From assembly GCA_030655075.1 (NCBI GenBank), contig JAURWE010000024.1, forward strand, positions 124,001-188,000: a stretch of 64,000 bases of DNA, written 5' to 3'. This DNA comes from Pararhizobium sp. GTDB taxonomy: Bacteria; Pseudomonadota; Alphaproteobacteria; Rhizobiales; Rhizobiaceae. Under the pieces are notes generated by a model. It ran no database searches. It was not told the origin of the DNA and was given only the letters and a program-made list of their open reading frames with translations. Of this stretch, positions 34,818 through 43,445 are shown piece after piece; position 1 is the stretch's first letter; each line of letters begins with the position of its first letter. The translations under genes and the position numbers were made by a program.

Positions 34818-36206
34818 TTACCCATTCATTGGCAGGTCGAGTTCCCGCGCCAGCACCGCAAAGCTGTCACCGAGGATCGACACCATCTCGCCGATCTGCT
34901 CGGCGGTGATGATCAGCGGCGGCGCCAGGATGAAATTGTCCGCCTCGACGCCGTCACCGCGAATGCGGCGCGAATAGATGATCAGACCGCGCTCGTAGCA
35001 GAGCTCGAGCAGCCGCTGGTTGGCAGCCTTCGCCTTCGGCAGCGAGGCGAATGTTTCGGGATCGGCGACCAGATCGGCGCCAAGCAGCAGCCCCTTGCCG
35101 CGCACCCCGGCAATGAACGGGAACCGCTTTGACAGCGCCTCCATCTCGCCCTTCAAAAGATCGCCCATCACGGCCGCATTGCCGGCGCAGTCGAGCCGCT
35201 CCATCTCGTCCAGCACCGCCAGACCGGCCGCGCAGGCAAGCGGATTGCCGGCATAGGTATAGCCGTGCTGGAAGCCGCCCATGTCGAGCACCGGCTTCAC
35301 CAGCCGCGCCGACGCCGCCATTGCCCCGAGCGCCGCATAGCCCGAGCCGATGCCCTTCGACAGCGTGATGATATCGGGCCTGCAGTTCCAGTGGTCGCCG
35401 CCGAGATATTTGCCCGTCCGCGCCGCCCCGGTCATCACCTCGTCGTGGATGAGCAGGATGCCGTAGCGGTCGCAGATTTCCCGGATGCGGGCGAAATAGC
35501 TGTCGGGCGGCACCAGGGCTGCCGTCGCCGCCCCGCCGATCGGCTCCATGATGAAGGCGACGACACTGTCCGGCCCCTCCTCGAGGATCTTTTCCTCAAG
35601 CATATCCGCATAACGAAGCCCGCGCTCCTCCATCGAGAGATTGTCGCGGTCGCGATAGGCGGTCGGCGCCTTGATGGCAGGCATCGGCTGGATCTGCGGC
35701 GAAAACGTTTCCGTCAGCGCCAGGTCGCCGGTCACACTGAGCGCGCCCATCGTGCCGCCATGATAGGACGGAAAGCGGCTGATCACCTTCCAGCGTTTCG
35801 GCTGGTTGGTCGCCACCGCCCATTGCCGGGCCAGCTTGATCGCCGATTCCACCGCCTCGGAGCCGCCGGAGACGAAGAAGATGCGGTCAAGATCGCCCGG
35901 CATCTTTGTCGCCAGCCGCCGCGCCAGATCTTCGGCCGGTTCGTTTTCGAAATGCAGCCGGTAGGCAAAGGTCGTCTTCTCCATCTGCCGCTTCATCGCC
36001 TCGATGACATGGCGGTTGCCGTGGCCGATGTTGCTGACCATCGGCCCGCTCGACCCGTCGATGAAGCGCTGTCCATCCGCCGTCCAGAAATAGATGCCCT
36101 CGGCGCGCTCCACCAGCGGACGCCGCAGCCGTGTGACGTAGAAGAGATGCGAGGCCGGGCGCTCGTCCTGGATGGCGGGGATCGAAGGAACGGATGGAGA
36201 TGCCAT
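34818..36206 (-). CDS. Class III (omega) aminotransferase
   Basis: The 462-residue PLP enzyme has SGPMVSNIGHGN, the PLP-binding SGGSEAVESAIKLARQ, HDEVMTGAARTGK with the cofactor aspartate, and the Schiff-base lysine in ITLSKGIGSGYAALGA. The YAGNPLACAAGLAVLDEME segment completes the fold. Such enzymes transfer the amino group of a beta- or omega-amino acid or polyamine to pyruvate or a keto acid. It starts six bases after the DMFase-like gene and precedes BKACE, so a beta-amino acid substrate giving a beta-keto acid is attractive. Confidence 0.87.
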   Translation of the reverse strand: MASPSVPSIPAIQDERPASHLFYVTRLRRPLVERAEGIYFWTADGQRFIDGSSGPMVSNIGHGNRHVIEAMKRQMEKTTFAYRLHFENEPAEDLARRLATKMPGDLDRIFFVSGGSEAVESAIKLARQWAVATNQPKRWKVISRFPSYHGGTMGALSVTGDLALTETFSPQIQPMPAIKAPTAYRDRDNLSMEERGLRYADMLEEKILEEGPDSVVAFIMEPIGGAATAALVPPDSYFARIREICDRYGILLIHDEVMTGAARTGKYLGGDHWNCRPDIITLSKGIGSGYAALGAMAASARLVKPVLDMGGFQHGYTYAGNPLACAAGLAVLDEMERLDCAGNAAVMGDLLKGEMEALSKRFPFIAGVRGKGLLLGADLVADPETFASLPKAKAANQRLLELCYERGLIIYSRRIRGDGVEADNFILAPPLIITAEQIGEMVSILGDSFAVLARELDLPMNG

Positions 36207-36212
36207 GAAAAT

Positions 36213-37853
36213 CTAGACCTTGCTGCCAAGAAAGCGGTTGAGAACATTGGCGGTGATACGTTCGACCATCGGGTCGCGGCGGAGCAGGCCCGCCACCCAT
36301 TCGCAGCTGCCGGCGTGAAAGACCTCGCCTCTGCCGCGCTGGAAATGCACGATCATGCCATTGCTGCGTTTGACCTTGTCGAGATTTTCAGCGCTGGCCG
36401 AGCCATAGAGCGTCTCGGCGATGAAGCGGCCGTCCTCGTCGCCGAAGAAATTGTCCTCCAGCGGCAGGTCGCGGCTTTCCTCCACCTGGCTTGCCATGCC
36501 GACGGCAAGGATTTCCAGCCCCGCAGGCGCGAAGCTGCCCTCGGCCGGATAGGGAAGGCCGTGGCGCAGATCGTAGCGCAACCCGTCGACCTCATAGCCG
36601 AACACATGCGAATCCGCCCCGATCAGATCACCGTAGAACAGGCCGGTCCCGTCGAAGGCCCAGTGCTCCGGCCGGTAGACCGGAAAGCCGCGCACGCCGC
36701 GCGGCGCGCAGCCGCCCCAGCCCGCATAGACGCCATCGGTGGCATTGAGCCCGAAGGTCGAAGCGCCCGGCCGGCCGATCTCCGGCGCTTCCCAGGAGTT
36801 GGTGGCGCGGGTGACGTCGCCGCCCCGGTAGACCGGGTCGTCGGTGCGGGCGATATATTTGTAGCAGACCTGCCGGCGGCCTTCGTCTTCCAGCCGCGTC
36901 TGCCACATGAAATTGCCGGCGAAGCGCGCCACATGCCCGCCTCTGTCGACATAGGCGTCGATGGCGTCGCGCATCTCCCAGGTCCAGTATTCGTCATGGC
37001 CAACGCAGACGACACAGTCGTAGCCCTCGAGCAATTCGGGGCGGAAATGTAACTCGTGCTGGCTGATCAGATCGATGCCAAAACCTTGCCCCTCGGCCCA
37101 GCGAAAAAAATGGCTGTCGTAGCTCGCCCAGCCGGCCGACGCATATTTCTTCGAATAGCCGTTGGCGAGCGCCCATTCCATATGCGGATACCGCGGCGAG
37201 ACGCCAGGCGGCAAGGACACTTCGAGCGGCACGCGTGGCGCGCCCTCCGGCAGCACCACAAAACCCCGGCACCAGGGCCGCTCGATGCTGACGGTGGTGG
37301 CGAACTGGTCGCCGTTCGGCCCGGTGATGCCCTGGTAATGGTTGGAGCCGCCCCAGGTGTTGTAGGCCGTCCACGACCCGGTCGCCGCCACCTGCAGGAT
37401 GCGGCCGGGCTTCGGCCCCGGCTCCGGCAGCACGATGAACAGGTGATGGCAGCAGATCGCCTGCCCGTCCCGCCCCTCAGCCGTCAGGGTGATGCGATAG
37501 GCGCCCGAGGCCCAGTCGTCCCCGACCACGAACCGGAACCCCGCCTCCCAGCCGCAGCCGGCCACCGACACATCATCCGGCGTCTCCTGCCAGCGCGTGC
37601 CAATGCCGTCCTCAACCATCACAACAGTCTCGGAGCCGCCATCGCGAACGATCTCCAACCGGCAGACATCCGCCGTCGAACTGATATGAAGATCGACGGC
37701 AGCCCCCCGGCGATAGGCAAAATCCCGCGTATAACACCAGATCTCGCCGCGCGCCCCGTCCATCCCGGGCACCTCGTAATAATGCCCCCGAACCGCAAAC
37801 CGCCGCTCGGCTTCGCTCAGCCCGAAATCGGGAAACACATCCCCCCGCCCCAT
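36213..37853 (-). CDS. N,N-dimethylformamidase large-subunit-like protein
   Basis: The 546-residue protein matches the C-terminal large-subunit region of N,N-dimethylformamidase (DmfA2): WTAYNTWGGSNHYQ, YPHMEWALANGYSKKYASAGW, DCVVCVGHDEYWTWEMRDAID and a concluding AGSCEWVAGL. The N-terminal part forms a beta-sandwich (YTRDFAYRRGAAVDLHIS). DMFase hydrolyses N-substituted formamides with an iron centre. No separate small-subunit gene is seen. It is the first gene of the operon, so it may open an amide substrate before deacylation and transamination. The ATG at 37853 is preferred over a TTG 15 bases upstream. Confidence 0.75.
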   Translation of the reverse strand: MGRGDVFPDFGLSEAERRFAVRGHYYEVPGMDGARGEIWCYTRDFAYRRGAAVDLHISSTADVCRLEIVRDGGSETVVMVEDGIGTRWQETPDDVSVAGCGWEAGFRFVVGDDWASGAYRITLTAEGRDGQAICCHHLFIVLPEPGPKPGRILQVAATGSWTAYNTWGGSNHYQGITGPNGDQFATTVSIERPWCRGFVVLPEGAPRVPLEVSLPPGVSPRYPHMEWALANGYSKKYASAGWASYDSHFFRWAEGQGFGIDLISQHELHFRPELLEGYDCVVCVGHDEYWTWEMRDAIDAYVDRGGHVARFAGNFMWQTRLEDEGRRQVCYKYIARTDDPVYRGGDVTRATNSWEAPEIGRPGASTFGLNATDGVYAGWGGCAPRGVRGFPVYRPEHWAFDGTGLFYGDLIGADSHVFGYEVDGLRYDLRHGLPYPAEGSFAPAGLEILAVGMASQVEESRDLPLEDNFFGDEDGRFIAETLYGSASAENLDKVKRSNGMIVHFQRGRGEVFHAGSCEWVAGLLRRDPMVERITANVLNRFLGSKV

Positions 37854-38076
37854 CGAATCCCCCGCCAAGCGTAAGCAATGACCATCGCTGGAAGGGAAGA
37901 ATCAATCAACTGGAGAATTGCAATGTGGGGGATTGTGGGGAAGGCTTATATACGAGGTAATTTAGTGAGATGCTTATAAACGAGACTCATATGCTAAGAT
38001 CAAGGAAGCGGAAGTTCGATTGACTATCCTGGAGGTCGGTGGAACTCTACAGAAAGTTGTATAGAGAGGAATCCGA

Positions 38077-39549
38077 GTGAAGCTGTCACCGAATGAATTG
38101 GTCAACGAATTGGAACGCGTGCGCACCAATAATTACCGTCAGTTTGTTAAAAGAGTGCGTCTTAAAAATGTTAGAGGATTCCATGATGAAACAGTTGAAT
38201 TTAAGGCTCCGGTGACTGCACTTGTCGGGACAAATGGTGGAGGAAAATCCACTATTCTCGGTGCCGCAGCACTTTCTTACAAGAACATGCGGCCGGGCCA
38301 GTTCTTTCCTAAAGCGTTTGTCGGCGATGAGAGCATGGCTGATTGGGCTGTGGAGATTGAACTTGTGGATAAAAATACGGCACCAGATCGAACTATTACG
38401 CGCACCGCAAAATTCACCCAATCAAAGTGGCGAAGAGACGATTTTCCCGAAAGACATGTTGCATACATCGAGATTCAACGAACCGTACCCGCAGGAGAGC
38501 TTACACGTTTTCGAAAGTTTCTGGCGGGAAACCCAGAAGAATTCACGGTATCTGTACTAAATGTAAATACAATTACATACGACACCGCAGTATTAGACAA
38601 AAGCATAGAGCATTACAGAGTTCTAACATCAAATGAAAATCCTAATGCCAAAATGTATATTGGCGCCACAAATAATAATATTGGATACTCTCAGTTTCAC
38701 TTTGGCGCAGGAGAGGCTTCGGTCATTGAAACGATAGACCGTATAGAGACTTCCCCGGACAATTCCCTAGTTCTTATTGAGGAAGTGGAGAATGGACTTC
38801 ATCCAGTCGCAGTTCGGCTCTTTGTGCAGTATCTCCAGAGTGCGGCGAGACGGAAACGTCTCCAGGTTATCTTCACGACACATTCCCAAGATGCTGTGAA
38901 TGAACTTCCAGCCGAAGCAGTGTGGGCATCTATCAACAAAAGAACATGGAATGGCAAATTAAGTATCGAGAGCCTGCGCGCTATTACCGGCAATGTACCA
39001 AACACTAGGGCAATTTACGTTGAGGACAATTTCGTAAAGGAATGGGTTGAAAACGCCATCGGCCGCTACGGAGAAGGACTCGCCCAAACCACAAAGGTAT
39101 TTGCGGCCGGCGGATATCCAAATGTTGTTAAGGTAAGCCAATTTCACAACGAAAATCCAATGATTCATATCCCGTCCGTGGCGTTAGTTGACGGCGACAT
39201 ATATGATCCCCAAGGGAATCCACTTCCTGAGCACGCTATATTTTTAGGTGATGGAACGCCCGAAGACATAGTATTTCGCTTCATCTTTCACAACAGTAAC
39301 GAGCTTATTTCTCTTGTGCGCCAACGTAGTTTCCTTTCACAATTTAGCGAAGATAGAATTCTAAATGCTATACAAGGTGTGCGAAACTCGGCTTGCGACG
39401 CTCATGTCGTATTTTCAGAGTTGAGCCAGCGACTTGATTTTGTGTCGGCTATTTATATTCGCGCGGGGATGATCGATATTTTCAACGAGCGTAATCCGGA
39501 TTTTTGGGCGCCAGTCGTAGCTTTTGTCCGAGAGCGGGTCCAAGCTTAG
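38077..39549 (+). CDS. OLD-like AAA ATPase with a C-terminal TOPRIM-like domain
   Basis: The 490-residue protein opens with the RecF/SMC-like IKLxNxRxF pattern (VRLKNVRGFHD) and Walker A GTNGGGKST (about 50-58). The signature is FGAGEAS, Walker B is LVLIEEVENGLHP (about 230-242) and the H-loop is FTTHSQDA. A TOPRIM-like region follows, with the acidic residue in IYVEDNFVKEW (about 316) and DGD near 372-374. This is the OLD nuclease layout, common in phage-defence loci. Codon use is AT-rich and unlike both flanks, a sign of transfer. It starts with GTG behind AGAGAGGA. No UvrD-like (GajB) partner is present. Confidence 0.72.
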   Translation: MKLSPNELVNELERVRTNNYRQFVKRVRLKNVRGFHDETVEFKAPVTALVGTNGGGKSTILGAAALSYKNMRPGQFFPKAFVGDESMADWAVEIELVDKNTAPDRTITRTAKFTQSKWRRDDFPERHVAYIEIQRTVPAGELTRFRKFLAGNPEEFTVSVLNVNTITYDTAVLDKSIEHYRVLTSNENPNAKMYIGATNNNIGYSQFHFGAGEASVIETIDRIETSPDNSLVLIEEVENGLHPVAVRLFVQYLQSAARRKRLQVIFTTHSQDAVNELPAEAVWASINKRTWNGKLSIESLRAITGNVPNTRAIYVEDNFVKEWVENAIGRYGEGLAQTTKVFAAGGYPNVVKVSQFHNENPMIHIPSVALVDGDIYDPQGNPLPEHAIFLGDGTPEDIVFRFIFHNSNELISLVRQRSFLSQFSEDRILNAIQGVRNSACDAHVVFSELSQRLDFVSAIYIRAGMIDIFNERNPDFWAPVVAFVRERVQA

Positions 39550-39776
39550 CAAAGTCGGACGCCGACTTGCTACACTGTTAACTCTTTCACTTATTTGGCT
39601 CGCTGCTTTGAGGTTCGGGAAGCGGCCAAACACTGGCAAAAACGAGTTAATCGGTAATTGTCCCCACAAATTCGACAAGAGAAATACCGAACACGCACTC
39701 GAAAATCAGTCACTCATTTATTTGACAAGAAGCTAGGATGCTGATTAACTACCAACTCATTGATTTTAAAGGAAAT

Positions 39777-39852
39777 TGGTGGGCCCGGAGGGACTCGAAC
39801 CCCCAACCAAGCGGTTATGAGCCGCCGGCTCTAACCATTGAGCTACAGGCCC
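39777..39852 (-). tRNA. tRNA-Ile2 (CAU anticodon, lysidine-modified type)
   Basis: Reading the minus strand gives a 76-base cloverleaf with the 3' CCA encoded. The acceptor stem is GGGCCTG with CGGGCCC, the D stem GCTC/GAGC, the anticodon stem GGCGG/CCGCT with loop CTCATAA, and the T arm GGGGG/CCCTC. The anticodon is CAU; the loop and stem resemble Escherichia coli ileX more than elongator or initiator Met tRNAs, so I call Ile2. Its 3' end faces the AT-rich OLD-like gene. Confidence 0.85.
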
Positions 39853-40004
39853 TGGCCGGATCCTATCCTGCCGGTTGCGGGACAATGGTTTCCCGCGAGG
39901 CTTCGATTAGCGGAAATCGGCCTTCCTCACAAGCACTGCCGCAATCCCTACACAATCAAACTTCACAAGGTGATCATCATAAAAACACGAACCGAAAGAC
40001 CAAG

Positions 40005-40799
40005 ATGATGAATCCAGTTTCCCTTCGCCGTGGCCTGAGCCCAAGTCTGCGTGCTGGCCTTCGCAGCGGCCTCGTTGCGGCCGCGATGCTGGGTGGCATG
40101 GCTGCCGTTTCGGGCGCCGCCCTTGCCCAGCAGCCGGCCGCCGCCGCCCAGCAGCGCGAAAGCACGATCACCGTGTCCGGCGAAGGCCGCTCGGCCATTG
40201 CGCCCGATATGGCTGTGATCACGCTGAGCGTGCTCAAGGACGCCAAGACCGCCCGCGAGGCGCTGGATGCCAACAACCTGGCAATGGCCACCCTGCTGAA
40301 GGCGCTGAAGGAGCGCGGCATCGAGGCGCGCGACCTGCAGACCTCGGGCTTTTCCATCAGCCCGCAATACAGCTATCCCAACAACAGCGACGGCCAGAAC
40401 CTGCCGCCGCAGTTGATCGGCTATCAGGTGTCGAATTCGCTGACGATCCGGGTGCGCAACCTGTCGAAGGTCGGCGAGATCATCGACCAGTCGGTGACCT
40501 TGGGCATCAACCAGGGCGGCAGCATTCTCTTCACCAACGAAAAGCCCGACGAGACGATCACCGAGGCGCGCAAGGCTGCCGTCAAGGATGCGAGCGCCAA
40601 GGCAAAGACCCTGGCAGAGGCCGCCGGCGTCAAGCTCGGGCGTGTCATCGACATCAGCGAGACCTTTTCGCAGCCGCAGCCGATCCTGATGGCGCGCTCG
40701 ATGGCCAAGGATTTTGCCCCCTCGCCGTCGGTGCCGGTCGAAGGCGGTGAAAACAGCTATACGGTCAACGTGACGATCACCTACGGTCTCGACCAGTAA
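40005..40799 (+). CDS. SIMPL-domain (DUF541) periplasmic protein
   Basis: The 264-residue protein has a long Sec signal peptide (hydrophobic residues about 20-40, cleavage near ALAQQ). A SIMPL/DUF541 domain follows: ITVSGEGRSAIAPDMAVITLSV, LKERGIEARDLQTSGFSISPQY, and VKDASAKAKTLAEAAGVKLG. The family includes oxidative-stress-related and BP26-like outer-membrane proteins of Brucella. Adjacent ATGs at 40005 and 40008 are equivalent starts. An upstream extension of the frame runs through the tRNA and is artefactual. Confidence 0.85.
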   Translation: MMNPVSLRRGLSPSLRAGLRSGLVAAAMLGGMAAVSGAALAQQPAAAAQQRESTITVSGEGRSAIAPDMAVITLSVLKDAKTAREALDANNLAMATLLKALKERGIEARDLQTSGFSISPQYSYPNNSDGQNLPPQLIGYQVSNSLTIRVRNLSKVGEIIDQSVTLGINQGGSILFTNEKPDETITEARKAAVKDASAKAKTLAEAAGVKLGRVIDISETFSQPQPILMARSMAKDFAPSPSVPVEGGENSYTVNVTITYGLDQ

Positions 40800-40821
40800 G
40801 CCAGAGCCAACCGGCACAAAC

Positions 40822-40851
40822 GCCGCTCGTCTCCGGATGGGCGGCTTTTTT
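40822..40851 (+). terminator. Rho-independent terminator after the SIMPL-domain gene
   Basis: GCCGCTC and GGGCGGC form the stem around a loop of about 10 bases, followed by a run of six T. It sits 22 bases after the stop codon at 40799. Confidence 0.75.
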
Positions 40852-40965
40852 GCGCCTGGCCGGAAAACAAAATCGCCCCCCGCATGTTTGACACATGCGA
40901 GAGGCGAAACCGTTCGGCGGCCGGGGGAGACTTGCCGAACGGTGTCTGGAATTTTTGGGCGTCGA

Positions 40966-41349
40966 TCAGAAGCCGCCGAGGGTTGGGCAACCACGATCGT
41001 TGGCGAAGGCAACGGTCTGGATGCGGCCGTGACGGCGGCCTTCGACGATGACGCGGCGCGGCGTTACGTCGACGACCTGGGCACGGCGCAGGCCGAAGCG
41101 GTCGCGGGCCTTGTCTTCGGCCATCCACGGGGCGCAGCGGCCACCGCGATCGTGACGGCGCCAGCCGCCGTTGCCGCGTTCCCGATCACGCCAGCCATCC
41201 CGGTCGCGATCGCGCACTTCGACGCCGAAGCCGCCGTCGCGGCTGATGCCGAATTCGATGCTGTCGGCCGATGCTGTGGTGGCCGTTGCGCCGAGACTGC
41301 CAAGGCCGATGAGAGCGGCAAGAGCCGCCTTTGCAAAAAACTGTGTCAT
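40966..41349 (-). CDS. Small secreted Arg/Asp-rich protein, unknown
   Basis: The 127-residue protein has a clear Sec signal peptide (LAALIGLGSLGATATTASA, residues about 10-28). A charged RDRDRDGWRDRE-type low-complexity stretch follows, then a C-terminal part with RRAQVVDVTPRRVIVEGRRHG and a paired cysteine set (RCAPW and RGCPT). Proteins of this kind are common in rhizobia as unassigned exported proteins. It stands alone. Confidence 0.65.
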   Translation of the reverse strand: MTQFFAKAALAALIGLGSLGATATTASADSIEFGISRDGGFGVEVRDRDRDGWRDRERGNGGWRRHDRGGRCAPWMAEDKARDRFGLRRAQVVDVTPRRVIVEGRRHGRIQTVAFANDRGCPTLGGF

Positions 41350-41541
41350 GGTGCTTCTCCACTGAGTTGGTTTTGAATTCCCGCTGTCCTTGTTTCAGGG
41401 CCTCGCGGCAATCACTGTCCCGAGCGATTGAGTGGAGATTAACCGGATCAAGCTGAACCGATCCGGAACCGCACGTTCATGTGCGGTTCAGGCGGATATA
41501 CTTTTTCATAAATCATTGAATCTATTGATAGAAAAATGCAT

Positions 41542-41946
41542 TCAGGCAGACAGAACGCGGGCAAAGACCGCCGTGTTGCGGTAATGGCTGATGCGCGTGA
41601 TGGCGCCTCCCTCGATCTCGAAGACGAAGACGGCGGGGATGGCATAGGACTGACCAGAGGCGTTGGACAGGCCGGCCAGCGTCTCGCGGTAGTGGCCATT
41701 GGCGGTGACGTCGGCAGCAATCCGCTGACCGAACGCGTCGCTCATCAGCACGATATCGAGGAACTGTTCGTCGAAATGACGGAAATATTGCGCCACGGCC
41801 ATGCGCATCGGCTCGGCACCGATGGTGCGCTGGCCGACCATCGTATCGAGGGCCACATCCTCGTCGACAAGGGCGGCAAGCTTGGAAAAATCACGCTGGT
41901 TCAGTGCCTCGAGAAAGCTGCTGGCCAGTGTCTGCGTCTTGGTCAT
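41542..41946 (-). CDS. SnoaL/NTF2-like family protein
   Basis: The 134-residue protein follows the cone-shaped NTF2/SnoaL pattern. A first helix (SFLEALNQRDFSKLAALVDEDV) is followed by beta strands including ADVTANGHYRE and IPAVFVFEIEGGAITRISHYRN. Such proteins include polyketide cyclases and ketosteroid-isomerase-like enzymes as well as ligand-binding proteins. No partner gene indicates a role. Confidence 0.78.
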   Translation of the reverse strand: MTKTQTLASSFLEALNQRDFSKLAALVDEDVALDTMVGQRTIGAEPMRMAVAQYFRHFDEQFLDIVLMSDAFGQRIAADVTANGHYRETLAGLSNASGQSYAIPAVFVFEIEGGAITRISHYRNTAVFARVLSA

Positions 41947-42097
41947 GAAGTCCTCCCGTTTGTCCCGGCAATGCCGGTTGGGCCCAACGTCGCAGCGCCG
42001 GCTTGGTTCCCGGTCTCCTGCCCTTCAATCGCCTCTTCTAGCACAACCAGGGCCGGGCGCAGCGCAAATTGCCGGACCAGCAATACGATGACAAGGC

Positions 42098-42532
42098 TCA
42101 GGGCCCGAGATGCAGAACGACCTCGCGCCGGTGCGGCATCTGCCGGTGTTCGAACAGGTAGATGCCCTGCCAGGTGCCGAGCGCCAGCCGCCCGTCGAGG
42201 ACTGGAATGCCGATCGACACGGATGTCAGCGCCGCCTTGATATGGGCAGGCATGTCGTCGGGACCTTCTGCCGTGTGGATCACCCAGCGCATCGACGGAT
42301 CGTCCGACGGCGGCACCAGCCGGGCAAAGAAGCCATCGAGATCGCGCCGCACATCCGGATCGGCATTCTCTTGGATCAGCAGTGAACAGGACGTGTGGCG
42401 CACGAACACTGTGAGCAGCCCCTCGCCCATGCCGGATGTTTTGGCTGACTGGCGCACGAAAGCCTCGGCCTGATCGGTGAATTCGTAAAGGCCAGGCCCA
42501 CGCGTGGCGAGCACAAGTCGGGTCTGGGGCAT
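42098..42532 (-). CDS. YjbQ family protein (UPF0047, secondary thiamine-phosphate synthase type)
   Basis: The 144-residue protein matches the YjbQ/UPF0047 family. It has LLTVFVRHTSCSLLIQENAD with the conserved histidine-threonine-serine site, VRRDLDGFFARL, GPDDMPAHIKAALTSVS and LGTWQGIYLFEHR. Family members have weak thiamine-phosphate synthase activity; the natural role is unsettled. A TTG upstream at 42553 is a poorer start. Confidence 0.88.
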   Translation of the reverse strand: MPQTRLVLATRGPGLYEFTDQAEAFVRQSAKTSGMGEGLLTVFVRHTSCSLLIQENADPDVRRDLDGFFARLVPPSDDPSMRWVIHTAEGPDDMPAHIKAALTSVSIGIPVLDGRLALGTWQGIYLFEHRQMPHRREVVLHLGP

Positions 42533-42656
42533 GGATCGTCTCGCTTTCGGCAAGGGGGCGTCGGACGTTACGTTGGCCAGGAACGATGCGCCGTCAAGGG
42601 GCTTGGGACTAGACGCCGCCTCGGGGCAAGGAGAGCCCCGTGGACCTTACCAAAAA

Positions 42657-43286
42657 TCAGCGCGCCGCGCCCCTCCACAGGCACACAGACAGCCAGACCA
42701 GCGCGACCGCCAGTCCCGCCAGGCCGAGGTCGAGCAGCCATTCCGGCACGAAGGCACGCAGTGCGATCGGTGTTGCACTGATGGCGTAGAGAACGAGAGG
42801 GATGCGCGGCACACCCTTTGCAATGATGAGCGACAGGACGAAGGCCAGCGACGCGATCAGGAACAGCATCGAGCTCACCTTGAAGACGAGGCCCAGCGGT
42901 CCGGCCAGCAGTTCCGCGATGACAGGCATGGGAAGTTTTGAGAACACCAGGTTGATCACCATTTCGACGCCAACAAGGCTGGCGAGCGCGACAAAGTTGA
43001 CGGCAAAAGCGATGGTGCCGAACAGGCCCGCCCGGCGGCCGGCGGCAAAAAACAGGCCGGTGACGGCACCGAGCGCCAGAATTTCCGCCAAAGGCGCGAG
43101 GATCTGCGTCAGGTCGCTGGCCGCGATCAGTCCGCTTCGTTTGGCGGCATTTACCAGAAGAATGAGCGCACTCCCCAATCCGGCCACAGAGGCCAGACGG
43201 TAGAGGCCAAGGGTTTGGGACCGCATGCTGGATGAAAGGACCTCCGTTGTTTCGTAGGGCCGGGCTTCGGCTTGTGTCATGAGCAT
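42657..43286 (-). CDS. Multi-pass membrane protein, unknown, probably TetR-controlled
   Basis: The 209-residue protein has about six hydrophobic segments and little polar sequence. It resembles DUF4386-type proteins in general layout, but I do not assign it firmly. The ATG at 43286 follows GGGAGACG. It is divergent from a TetR-family gene 159 bases away, and the gap contains three overlapping palindromes, so its expression is probably repressed by that regulator. Confidence 0.55.
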   Translation of the reverse strand: MLMTQAEARPYETTEVLSSSMRSQTLGLYRLASVAGLGSALILLVNAAKRSGLIAASDLTQILAPLAEILALGAVTGLFFAAGRRAGLFGTIAFAVNFVALASLVGVEMVINLVFSKLPMPVIAELLAGPLGLVFKVSSMLFLIASLAFVLSLIIAKGVPRIPLVLYAISATPIALRAFVPEWLLDLGLAGLAVALVWLSVCLWRGAAR

Positions 43287-43346
43287 GATCGTCTCCCAAT
43301 GGACGCAAGGCGGCTGCGAGGATCGCAAGCCCGTGCCTTTGCCATT

Positions 43347-43395
43347 TGTAATCACTGCTTACATATATTTACAGCGGGTGTAAACAGCGATTACA
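43347..43395. promoter_or_regulatory. Candidate TetR operators: two TGTAA-N7-TTACA palindromes and a central one
   Basis: TGTAATCACTGCTTACA (43347-43363) and TGTAAACAGCGATTACA (43379-43395) are inverted copies of one another with three mismatches. Each is itself a TGTAA-N7-TTACA dyad, and TTTACA-GCGGG-TGTAAA (43368-43384) lies between them. The array sits between divergent TetR and membrane-protein genes. Confidence 0.65.
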
Positions 43396-43445
43396 TTTGC
43401 TTTAGTTCTGTGCTATACGATCGCCGTTTGAAGATCGGAAAGCCC

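Noticed and set aside
35265..37052. 595-residue plus-strand frame across the aminotransferase and DMFase-like genes
   Set aside because: It spans two real minus-strand genes and their junction and has shadow composition.
37870..38076. Possible attachment-site duplicate of the tRNA-Ile2 3' end on the far side of the OLD-like gene
   Set aside because: I compared this stretch with the tRNA 3' half and found no copy longer than a few bases, and no integrase gene is present.
39552..39568. Hairpin AAGTCGG-ACG-CCGACTT just after the OLD-like gene as a terminator
   Set aside because: The 7-base stem has a 3-base loop but no T-run follows, so I do not call a terminator.
39738..40004. N-terminal extension of the SIMPL-domain frame through the tRNA
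   Set aside because: The residues ARRDSNPQPSGYEPPALT come from reading the tRNA antisense, a familiar artefact; the signal peptide begins at 40005.
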